Origin: Dichetophora obliterata
Taxonomy: Eukaryota; Arthropoda; Insecta; Diptera; Sciomyzidae
Direction: 5' to 3'
Length of the DNA stretch: 64,000 nt
Assembly: GCA_963920525.1 (NCBI GenBank)
Contig: OY986438.1
Span: 51,967,753-52,031,752, forward strand
Shown: piece by piece, positions 55,561 through 64,000 of the stretch
Position numbering within the stretch: the first letter of the stretch is position 1
Layout: every line of letters starts with the position of its first letter
Notes under the pieces: generated by a model
What the model was told of the DNA's origin: nothing
What the model saw: only the letters and a program-made list of their open reading frames with translations
Database searches by the model: none
Program-made: the position numbers and the translations under genes

Positions 55561-58104
55561 TATATTTAGAAAACAAAGTAGGAAGCTCTTATTGGATCGC
55601 CCATTAATATGAAGTATACTAATGCATTTTGTCTATTTTGCCTATTAAAAAGAGAATTATGTATATCCAGAAGTGCTGTAAAACGAAAAAAGGGCATGTC
55701 CGTATAAAGCCCAAAAGGTTTTTTTATTTATGATATAACGATTTGCCCTTATAAAAAATGTGGTTTTGAAATTCCGTACAAGGGAAAACCATTTTATCGG
55801 CCAAATACCATTTTATGTGGTGGGGCAATATTTCATATTAAAAAAGATCCCGAATTCGAACCCTTATTTCATTATGAAATAACGCCCAAATTTGTATGGA
55901 AAATTTATTGCCTTTATTTCATTTTTTATTCTGGGCGTTATTTCATTGGGCGTTATTTCCCTGAACCAACTGAGTCATTGAAAGGAAAAATAGTTTAATC
56001 AATTATTAGCTGTGTGTTTTCTATAGACTCCGAAATTGCTGAGCCGATTGAGCTGAGAGAGACTTTTTCGACCCTTAAGTGGTTTAAAAAGAAAAACATT
56101 TGCAACACCCCCTTTTTCCGCCCACAAAAAATAAAATGCTATATTTCAGACGGTTTTGATTCATACTATGAGATTAAAATTTGGTAATATATTCGTATGG
56201 CTACTGACGGAAACTGTACTTAAAATAGACGTGGTCGAACTATAGCTACGCCCACTTTTAGGAGTAAAATCGAGTGTTTAGTAATCATATATTTGATTGG
56301 AGGTGGGTAGTAGCCATGTGCTAGCACAATTGTGCCACAACTGAAAAAACACTTATGAAAGTGTCGATAACAAATGACAACACCCTTCTCTATTGATTTG
56401 TTAACAACATTCACAAATTGCATCTTGCCAATTATTGCAAGTGAACCAAAGTGAAACAAAAAACAACTTTACTAAGCAAATACTTAACAAAATGTAAGTA
56501 ATGTAGTGCACAACAGCGATAACCAATGATTGCCAGTGAAGAAGCTTAGCACAGCACTCTGCTATGCATCCCAACACTGCACACAAAAGCCACTTTATGC
56601 GCAAAAGTGCGTCTAGGCTCAGCTCCTTGTGTGCTTAAATTATAGACAATGTTTATAATTCTTATATTTGACTTCTACCTTTGATTTCGTTATTCTTGCA
56701 TTTTTCATTTCCAAGATAGTGAGCAAAATGTGTTCAAGTTTTGTGGGAGCTGCCACGCCCACTGGTCAAAAATTTCTAAAATACTTTATTTTTAATTTTC
56801 TATACCTTAAACATCGAAAACTACTAAAAAAATCCACAAAATAATTTCCTCCGTCTAACTTGTATGAAACGAAACACTGTGCAATATATTAACGTGTTTT
56901 TATGTATTCCACAAAGCGGCGAACAGAGGGTTGAAATTGAAAAAAGGGGAGATTAATTAAAAAATTAAAATTGTTTTTTTTTTAAATTTTTGCTGCTCGA
57001 TTAAGGGCACAAAATTGTACATCACTACTGAAAATTTCAATGTTATATGTTGTTCACTTTTCTGTTACATAGCTTTAAAGTTGAGAAATTTTTGGTTTTT
57101 TTGCGATCAGTTCAACAAATTGAAATTTGACATAGTTCAAAAATTAATATTTTTTTTGTACATCAAAAGTGATGTTTTTACTATGAATCCTTCAACTTCA
57201 GGTATTTAAGCGTAATTAAAAAAATGGTTAATAATAATTGTGTAGAAATATGAAAAAAAAATTGTTTAAAATATGTCAAAATTGCATTAAAATATAATTG
57301 AATATATGTGGAGTTTTAAATAAGAATACCGTATCATCAAGTAGATATTAAATTTTTTTATTAAACTTCAATATCTTAGCTTCAATATTCAGCAATAAAA
57401 AGATGCTCGTTTTTACCCAAATCTTTTTTATTTCAAAAATCGTGATAGTAGTCACTCTTACAAAAACAATGACTCTTGTCTTTAATTTGTTTTGTCCTGT
57501 GACAATGATGAAATTGACGAGGCCGATGCAGAGGAGTATGACGACCTAGGGCATCAGGAGGAAAATTAACAAATTCATAAATTTTTTGCTACTCTTATAT
57601 AATTTTTTATGAATTTTTAAAAAAAAAATAATAAGGAATGATTTTCGACTGAGCCGAAGTTTTGAAATTTTTATTCTATTGATGACGTCACTTTATATGG
57701 ACGATAGGCGTGGTTTTTTCCTACTTTTCCCAATTTCAAATTTAGAATGCATATTAATTATTAAAATTATAGACATATAAGCAATGAATTATTTTTTGAA
57801 GAAATTATTAAGGTTTTTCAATCTAGATGACCAGTAAAATATGATTGGCCAGCACCATATTAGTGTCGCGCTGTACACTAACATCTTTGAGACCCTGAAT
57901 CATGCGTTCACTCAAAAAAAATCTGCTTTCTTTAAATTAAATTCAATTCATAAGCATGTGTTTTTTTATATTCTATAGAGGTTTCTCCTTAATATAGAGA
58001 ACTTTTACAATATTTTACGACCTTACGTCTTGATTTCGTTGCAACGTTATCAAAACAGCTTTTTAGTTTTGAAAACAAGTTTTTACTTAACTATATAACA
58101 ATTC
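55561..58104. other. AT-rich intergenic sequence with one relic repeat unit and a small hairpin
   Basis: A GAAATAACGCCCA block at about 55876 is inverted and repeated as GGGCGTTATTTC twice near 55932-55962, making a short hairpin. A copy of the 125-bp repeat family lies near 56030-56230. Around 57490-57570 one frame reads a very acidic end (NDEIDEADAEEYDDLGHQEE then a stop), which may be a scrap of an element protein. Nothing else was recognised. Confidence 0.35.
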
Positions 58105-58113
58105 CATTTTGAA

Positions 58114-58911
58114 CGTACCGGCCTTACAGAATGACCTTCATAGAAATTTTGCATGGAGCATTACTGACGGAAATAAGAAACTTAATTGGAGGAAAAGAGT
58201 TTGGCGTAATTTGTGGCGGAGTTACAGGGTGCACAAAATTGAAAAAAATCGGCAAAAACGTCGAAAATAGATTTTTACTAAAATTCATATATCAAACATT
58301 TCATAACAGATTGCTTATTTTGAACTACCGTTAGAAAGGTAATTAATTGCACTTTAATATAAAAATTATTTTGGGAAATTTTGGTTGCTTGTGGTTTCAT
58401 CCCTTGAGGTTACGTAATTGATTTCATTTATTAAATTATAATTTTTCTTAAAGCTTGCAAAATTGCCTTTCAATAAAAAAATTAGGGTGGAGACGCAATG
58501 GGTTCATCAGATATGGTCATTTTAAAATTTTAGCAAACATTTTTTTTTATCAGCAAACGAGTTTCTTAACCGAATTTTAAGTTTTAACTACCAAAGGAAA
58601 TGTAATTGAACGGACTTTAATCCAAAAATAGTTTTGAGAAAGTTTTGGTGGTTTTGTTAGTTGGGGGCTCCATTCCTTGCGGTAAGGTAAATGATTTTGA
58701 AGAAGGGGTTTGCAGAACATAATTAAAACTATAAAAATAATTTTTTCTGAAAACTGGTGAATCTACATTTTCAAAAATATAAAAATTAGGGTAAATAAAC
58801 TACGCGAAACTATTTTCCTCCAAATGAAGTATTTTATTTCCGTCAGTGATGCTCCATGCAAAATTACATCCAAATCGGAGATGGTCATTCCGTAATTGTT
58901 ATTTTCTGGTA
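58114..58911. mobile_element. TIR element with 9-bp target duplication CATTTTGAA
   Basis: CATTTTGAA lies at 58105-58113 and 58912-58920. The inverted ends match in blocks: GTACCGG with CTGGTAC, AGAATGACC with GGTCATTCC, and TTTTGCATGGAGCATTACTG with its complement near 58840-58865. Two related internal blocks (GTTTCATCCCTTGAGGTTAC near 58396 and GCTCCATTCCTTGCGGTAAG near 58667) suggest an internal duplication. A 9-bp duplication with long TIRs would fit a Mutator-like element. There is no transposase. Confidence 0.6.
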
Positions 58912-58948
58912 CATTTTGAATTTAATTGCTGTATATAGTATAATAATT

Positions 58949-59094
58949 GAATCTCCAAAAATTGTTTAAAATCAGAAATAATTTGAAGAAAAGCTTTATT
59001 GATATCAAGTCCGCTGAAGTTGAATATCCAAAAATTGTTTAAAATCAGAAATAATTTGAAGAAAAGCTTTATTGATATCAAGTCCGCTAGCAAC
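58949..59094. repeat. 73-bp tandem duplication, two units
   Basis: The block CCAAAAATTGTTTAAAATCA, then GAAATAATTTGAAGAAAAGC, then TTTATTGATATCAAGTCCGC occurs twice, exactly 73 bp apart (from 58955 and 59028). Only the spacer between the units differs. Confidence 0.85.
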
Positions 59095-59264
59095 ATTCCA
59101 CAGCATGATTTCTTAAATTTTTAGAAATATAAGTTGCAATACTTGGATATTTCATAAAAATACATGTAAGTTTTTGCACACCACATGTGAATTATTTTAA
59201 AAATGCTTTTCTTATATTTCTTAAGAAAATGCTTTAAATTTACTTACTAAATGAACGATTCTTA

Positions 59265-59663
59265 TTTTTTTTTTTTTTTTAAAGATCAAAGAACCAAGGC
59301 ATGCGCCTTATACAAACAAGGTTTGGTCTTTGACCTGAAAGGAAAGGGATAGATTATTTAGAGGAATTGATTGGAACTATACGTGAATTATTGATTAGGG
59401 GAAACAACTGCGAAAGACAATTTGAATTGCTTTTTAACCGAGGCTAGTGTTATGCCTTAACCTCGGCAAGCATTTCAAGCCCTTAGTTGTTCCATTCCTT
59501 CACATTTTCCACAGTTTAGTAGTGGATTTTTAGTTTTCTATAATTCTTAAATGTAGGACAAAGAAAGAACAAAGAAAGTGAAAAGAACCATGCCTGAGCC
59601 CGGATTCGAACCAGGGACCTTTGGGTTGAGAGTCTAGCGCACTCTCCACTAGACTACAAAGGC
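59265..59663 (-). mobile_element. tRNA-derived SINE (tRNA-Glu-like head, poly(A) tail)
   Basis: On the minus strand a 72-nt tRNA-like head (59663 to 59592) has a good A box (TAGTCTAGTGG) and a perfect B box (GGTTCGAATCC). A ~310-bp unrelated body follows and ends in 16 A (16 T on the plus strand, 59265-59280). The head resembles tRNA-Glu (GTCTAGTGG, CTCTCA anticodon region), but the anticodon stem does not pair and the acceptor stem has two mismatches. It is therefore a SINE head, not a working tRNA. The body's last bases form a hairpin (GATCAAAGAACC with GGTCTTTGACC). I found no clear target duplication. Confidence 0.7.
59602..59656 (-). promoter_or_regulatory. Internal RNA polymerase III A and B boxes of the SINE
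   Basis: The A box is at 59646-59656 and the B box at 59602-59612 (minus strand), spaced as in a tRNA gene. They would drive transcription of the SINE. Confidence 0.65.
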
Positions 59664-60884
59664 CGACAAATTAAACAAAAATTGTGTAACAATTGCAATG
59701 GTCGAATGGAGAAGCTGAAGCACTTACACTCAAGCTGCCGAGGTTCAAGTCTCCGGATAGTGGTAATTTTTTAATTTAATATAATGTTAATAATAAAAAT
59801 AATAATGTTTGCAGTTTTTCGTCAGTATAGAAATCATAATTCCGACAGGATGCTGTTTAAAGCCTTAAAGGCTGTTTGAAGGGTTTTTTTTCAAAAACTC
59901 CAAATTTTTTTTTTGGATTTTTTTTTAATTCCAGAGATTCGATGAAGAATTTCTTATTTTTAGAGAAAATGTTTCTTTTAGTTATAGCAGATGATTAATA
60001 AACGGTAGACAATTTCTTATTTTTAGAAAAAAGAGTTCTGTATGGCCAATGATTAATGAACGGTAGAAAATTTCTCATTTTAAGAGATAATGTTTTAAAT
60101 CTTTTAGTTGCATATAGCCGATGATAAAAAAACGGTAGAAAAACTAACTCAAATGTAAAAAGATTTCAACACAATTGCGCTAAGTTTCTTCAATTAAGCG
60201 AAATATTTCGTAAAAGATTGGATAATTTCCCTAAACATTTTCTTCTGGTGTCAACTTAACGAAAAATATATACTTCAATTTAAGAAAATCGGCCATGTGC
60301 TAAATTAAGCTCGATTTTCAAGCGATTGGGCGCTATTTTTCTGGATTTTCTGGAAATTTTTTTCTGAGGGTAGATACTCCTCGTTTCACGCTGTAGATGC
60401 CAACGGGTAGCGAAGATTCTTTGCCCAATTATGTTATTTATCAAATAATCAAATCTTATGTCACCGAAAAAAAATGCAAAAACACTTTAAACGAAAAATT
60501 TTGGAGTTGCCATAATAAGTTTGTATTTTAAATATATCAACAAATATTAAACTGTTAAAGCTTCAAATTTTTTGTGACTCTTACAAAGCTAAAACTTTAA
60601 AATCTTCAATATTTTTGCTAACCTAACATGTTTATCATTTAGGGTATTCAGAGTTTCCTTCTAAAATTAACATCTGGAAACTTTAGAAAGATATTTCAAT
60701 CAAACTGTGAGCACTTCTTTTTATTTGTTAGTGTTAAATTGCAAAAATCGCTTTTAAAAACTCCGAACGAAAGTTTTCCAAAAAATACCATGAACGAATG
60801 AAAAGGAAGAATTGATAAATACTTTATGTTTTCCCACTTTTATTTATATTCTCGATTTTAAATTATGTTATCTATAGACAGTGA
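59664..60884. other. AT-rich spacer
   Basis: No gene was seen. A block of the type AACGGTAGAAAATTTCTCAT recurs three times near 60000-60135 (AACGGTAGA at 60001, 60060 and 60132) with degenerate spacing of about 60-70 bp. Confidence 0.4.
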
Positions 60885-62347
60885 AGAAGCTTATCTGGAA
60901 TGCTAACATTAAGGAACGTGTTAAAAAGGCAAACATAGCACTATTTGCCTGTAAAAAAGCTATAGGTAAAAAATTGGAGTCTTCCCCCAAAATAGTACGC
61001 TGGATTTATACAGCTAATTTATGGCTCACTGGTATGGTGGAGGGCCCTTGATAAGGCAACTGGACTTCAGAAGTTTGCAAAACTGCAAAGAAGCGCAGGT
61101 CTATGTATTACTAGGGCATTGTCCTCAACACCAACTACCGCCCTCAATGTCATGCTTCACCTTCCTCCTCTCGATATCTTTACCAGGGAATATGCCAACA
61201 CAGCAGTCCTGAGACTTAGAGAATCTGGTTATTGGATAGGTAACAACTGCGGCCACACAATTATTCTGAACTCGTCTGCACGCGACAAAACAGACTACTG
61301 TGTGCCGTTCTTAAATCTTAAAAATAACTATGCAGTTTTCATCCCTTCACAGCTAGACTGGGCAAACAAAATCTCCCTTAAAACCTTCGCCATAAAAATC
61401 TTCACAGATGGATCCAAACTTCGAGAACAAGTAGGGGGAGGTATCTACTCCCAGGATCTCGAAATCGAAGCGTCCTTTAGACTTCCTAACTATTGTTGTG
61501 TATACCAAGCGGAAATGATGGCTTTTCACAAAACCACTAAGATTCTAGGTCAAAAAGACCTTGAAGAAAAGAGTATCTCCATCTTTTCAGGTAGCCAAGC
61601 TGCACTGAAAGCACTCAACTCAAATATTGACAACTCTAAAACTCTCACTGAGTGCCGCAAATCTCTTAACGAAATGGCAAGGCTACTCAGGATTTACCTC
61701 AAATGGGTACCCGGACACAGGGATATCGAGGGCAACAATTTGGCCGACGAATTGGCAAGGAAGGGTACGACCTCTAACACCCTCTTAAATGAGGACTTTA
61801 TTGGTGTACCCATTTCCTCCTATAAACTCCAGTGCAAGAACAGATCCATAGGTCTTGCACAAGAACGCTGGGAACTGCTTGATACATGTAGGATAACTAA
61901 GCTAACATGGCCACCTACGACTTAAAACGCACCAACTCACTGCTTGAGTTAAGCAGGGTAAACCTGTCAGAAATAGTAGGAATCCTTACGGGTCACTGCC
62001 TAATCGGAGCGCATGCTCTTCGGTTGGGAGTTGCAACAAGCGATTTCTGCAAAAACTGCAGATGTGAGGAGGAGGTAGAAAACGTTCAGCACCTCCTCTG
62101 CGAATGTCCGGCTCTAGCTAAAAGGAGAATGGCAACTCTGGGCCATCCCTTTTAAATGGACTTGCCAAAGTCTCATGCCTGGAAATCAAGCATATCCTTA
62201 AGTTCATAATCCGCTCGAACTGGTTTGAGGAGGGAAATCTCTGCTAGGTTTTAAAGACATCATGTGGTATCACAACGGGCCTGCACTGGCCTAAGTGTAT
62301 GAGTCGTCTATCGGCTCAGGCACCATCACCTAACCTAACCTAACCTA
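60885..62347 (+). mobile_element. LOA copy A family, second copy (5'-truncated)
   Basis: This corresponds to 3543-5043 of copy A: the 3' part of ORF2, 3' UTR and (CCTAA)n tail. It is better preserved: the RNase H Glu segment (YQAEMMAF) lost in copy A is intact here. It lacks a ~16-bp stretch present in copy A after TTATACAGC, and it has a one-base deletion near 61907. It abuts a PIF/Harbinger element directly at its 3' end. Confidence 0.85.
61119..62247 (+). pseudogene. LOA copy A family, ORF2 RNase H and C-terminal finger
   Basis: Frame 61119-61925 encodes the pre-RNase H block (TPTTALNVMLHLPPLDIF) and the RNase H: FTDGSK (Asp), YQAEMMAF (Glu), FSGSQAALKAL (Gly at 61590-61592 where Asp is expected) and GNNLADELARK (Asp). 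After a one-base deletion the next frame (61907-62155) gives the finger CKNCRCEEEVENVQHLLCEC, and the coding stretch ends near 62247. As in copy A, the third RNase H aspartate is Gly. The change therefore predates both copies and was probably present in the source element. Confidence 0.8.
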
Positions 62348-62349
62348 GG

Positions 62350-63345
62350 CATGAAGATGAGGACGATGATAACCTAATGGACTTTATCTATTACTATCGA
62401 AACTATCGAATTTGGACACATTCTTGCGTTATTAAAGGAAGTTTTCATTTTCAAAAATAAAAATTTAGTTCCACAATTGCCAATAGACTTGCAATTAAAG
62501 GTTGCACTATTCCGCTTAGGGTCTAGTGGCAAAAGCGCATCTATACGAAAGATGGCAACTTTGTTTGGCGTCGGAGATGAAGGAACGGCGATAACAATTA
62601 CAAACCGAGTTATTACAGCGATTGTCAATTTAAAATCCAAATATTTATTTTGGCCGTCCACAATAGAAAGGAAAAAAGTTGTTGCAAGTACAATGCATGA
62701 GCTGCCAGGGTGCTTTGGCTACGTTGATGGCACCGAAATCAGGTTGGCCGAATCTCCTGTAAAGGATCACGAGTTCTACTTTTCTCAAAAAAAGAAGTAC
62801 TCTATAAAATGCAAATTGTGTCTGACCATTCTTTAAAAATTTGACAAGCCGTCATTGGATACAGAGGAAGTGTTCATGATGCTAAAATTATTGCAGAATG
62901 TTCAATTAGACGAGCGCCAGAAAACTTTTTTTTGCGACAAGCATTGGATAGCTGGAGACTCTGCATATCCTCCAAGCGGTAATGTCATCACACCTTATCG
63001 ACTTAATAGTGCAGAACTATCCCAAGAAAAGAGAGAAAAAATTAATCAATACTTTTCTAAGTACAGACTCCGAGTGGAAAACTGTTTCGGCAAGCTAAAA
63101 GAAAGATTTAGCAGTTTAAAGGAACCGTAGTTTCCTTAACATCCGGACGATTCCGGATGTCCAACGAAAAAAGCTATAAAGACTGTTGAAACTGGATTTT
63201 AGCTTGCTGCATTTTGCACGATATTCTGCAAGATTTCAACTGCACAATAGATGATTTCGCAGTTAATAGTGATTATCCACGCGAAATATACGATATCAAC
63301 GTGTTAAGAACCGTTTTAGCAGAATTTCTAAATAATAAAAACTAA
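62350..63345 (+). pseudogene. PIF/Harbinger transposase (broken)
   Basis: An acidic start (EDEDDDNLMDFIYYYR) is in one frame and the main domain in others. The helix-turn-helix region is FRLGSSGKSASIRKMATLFGVGDEGT. ELPGCFGYVDGTEIRLAE carries the first catalytic Asp. YRGSVHDAKII lies in a shifted frame, then WIAGDSAYPPSGNVITPYR carries the second Asp, and RLRVENCFGKLKERFSSLKE carries the Glu. The C-terminus (WILACCILHDIL ... VLRTVLAEFLNNKN) ends at TAA 63343-63345. Frameshifts occur near 62450, at the end of the first segment (62836), at an eight-T run near 62927, and near 63130, with a TGA near 63187. The DDE residues are all still encoded, but no full protein can be made. Confidence 0.8.
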
Positions 63346-63424
63346 AAACATATGCAATTCACTTATTTTATTTCAAATGATATAACTAGCACAACATATT
63401 CATACAAATGTTATTTTTTCATTC

Positions 63425-64000
63425 TTATTCTTGCATTTTTAACTTTTCGAGCTCTAATCTTTCTTTCATTTCTATTTCTTTCAAAGCAATCCTTTCCCGC
63501 ATCTCCAATTCAAGCAACTTAAACTTTTCTTCACTGGCATACTTCTCCTTGTCAAACAAAAACATATTCTGCTTGAGTTCTAGCTCTTTTTCCCTTATTA
63601 TTAAGTCAGCCTGAAACTTTCCTTTTTTTAGCTCCACCAGACTGGAATGTACCTCAAGCACGTCAGCCAGAGCTGTGCGTGAGTAAATGCCCTTGCGCAC
63701 AGTTTTTTGTGTTGCTCGTGGGGTTTCTGGCGATATTACATCAATTGACTCTTCCTCAATAGCTATGGCAAAGTTTGGCGAGACATCTGTATTGCCAATA
63801 GGCAGCGTTGTAAGGGAGGCAGCGTGTAGGAGACGTTGGACTCAAACTCCCTGTACCCAAAAATATCCTCCAATTGGCTGTACAGCGGACACATCCTTTC
63901 TACCACATCTGAAAAAAAGTAACTTGAGTAAAATCGACATAAAATGTTTAAGGTTTTAACCCACCTCGTGTTGTCTCGCCATCCTGCATTGTGCCAGCAC
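63425..64000 (-). pseudogene. Harbinger-associated Myb-like protein, C-terminal part with a 56-bp intron
   Basis: On the minus strand an exon ending GETTRG/D is followed by a GT...AG intron (63909-63964, GTGGGTTAA to TTTTTTTCAG), then VVERMCPLYSQLEDIFGY. A frameshift follows near 63820, then AIAIEEESIDVISPETPRAT and a strongly charged coiled coil (KEKYASEEKFKLLELEMRER, EMKERLELEKLK) to the stop near 63423. Harbinger elements encode a Myb/SANT protein that helps bring the transposase to the nucleus and DNA. The coiled-coil end fits its C-terminus. The Myb domain would lie past the window edge. It is convergent with the transposase, with about 80 bp between their stops. Confidence 0.6.

Larger units (their letters stand above)
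62348..64000 (+). mobile_element. PIF/Harbinger transposon, partial (runs off the window)
   Basis: A Harbinger transposase on the plus strand faces a Myb-like partner gene on the minus strand, the usual two-gene convergent layout. The left terminal repeat is not visible because the LOA copy ends right where the element begins. The right end lies beyond 64000. Confidence 0.75.

Noticed and set aside
59592..59663. A functional tRNA gene on the minus strand
   Set aside because: A and B boxes are good and the length is 72 nt, but the anticodon stem does not pair, the acceptor stem has two mismatches, and a body with a poly(A) tail follows, so it is the head of a SINE.

Overview
The window is AT-rich eukaryotic DNA, most likely from a dipteran fly. 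The evidence is a set of insect-type transposable elements (LOA-clade non-LTR, BEL/Pao, hAT, piggyBac, PIF/Harbinger and Tc1-like), short spliceosomal introns and no bacterial-style gene packing. I could not fix the species. I see no complete host protein-coding gene. Almost every recognisable coding stretch belongs to a transposable element, and the rest is AT-rich relic sequence. Two less AT-rich blocks (about 16.3-16.8 kb and 31.0-32.1 kb) and a short exon-like island (32743-32865, repeated at 41428-41550) are the only places where host sequence seems plausible.

Layout, 1-26 kb. A LOA-like 3' tail lies at 1-44. LOA copy A (845-5043) carries ORF1, endonuclease, RT and RNase H remains and ends in (CCTAA)n. 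A piggyBac-type MITE follows at 5267-5555, then LOA copy B (about 7.16-9.77 kb). A nest of DNA transposons fills 10.2-14.35 kb: an outer hAT with a broken transposase, a MITE inside it, a second hAT inside that with a perfect 8-bp target duplication, and a small MITE inside that. An antisense LOA remnant (14.35-15.56 kb) comes next. Further DNA elements are a hAT-like element at 18015-18735, a long-inverted-repeat hAT-like element at 19918-21400, and a PIF/Harbinger MITE at 23972-24630.

Layout, 26.8-53 kb. A piggyBac-like element (26821-30417) carries a broken antisense transposase and a nested TA-flanked element. From 32148 to 49517 an 8,685-bp unit is present twice, head to tail. The unit holds about 2.7 kb of flanking DNA, a BEL/Pao 5' LTR, a long leader, gag and part of pol. 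The second unit continues into a complete BEL/Pao element (43508-53004) with 366-bp LTRs, a CATGA target duplication, a 1,754-codon gag-pol and an extra downstream ORF. That ORF is a diverged repeat of the zinc-knuckle plus retropepsin-like part of gag-pol.

Layout, 53-64 kb. This part holds a ~125-bp tandem array (53.6-54.25 kb), a Tc1-like remnant (about 55.05-55.56 kb), a TIR element with a 9-bp target duplication (58114-58911), a tRNA-derived SINE (59265-59663, minus), and a 5'-truncated second copy of the LOA-A family (60885-62347). The LOA copy abuts a PIF/Harbinger element with convergent transposase and Myb-like partner genes, which runs off the right end.

The features worth most attention are the BEL/Pao element with its third ORF and repeated palindromic leader motif, the tandem duplication that contains it, and the foldback and nested hAT elements.
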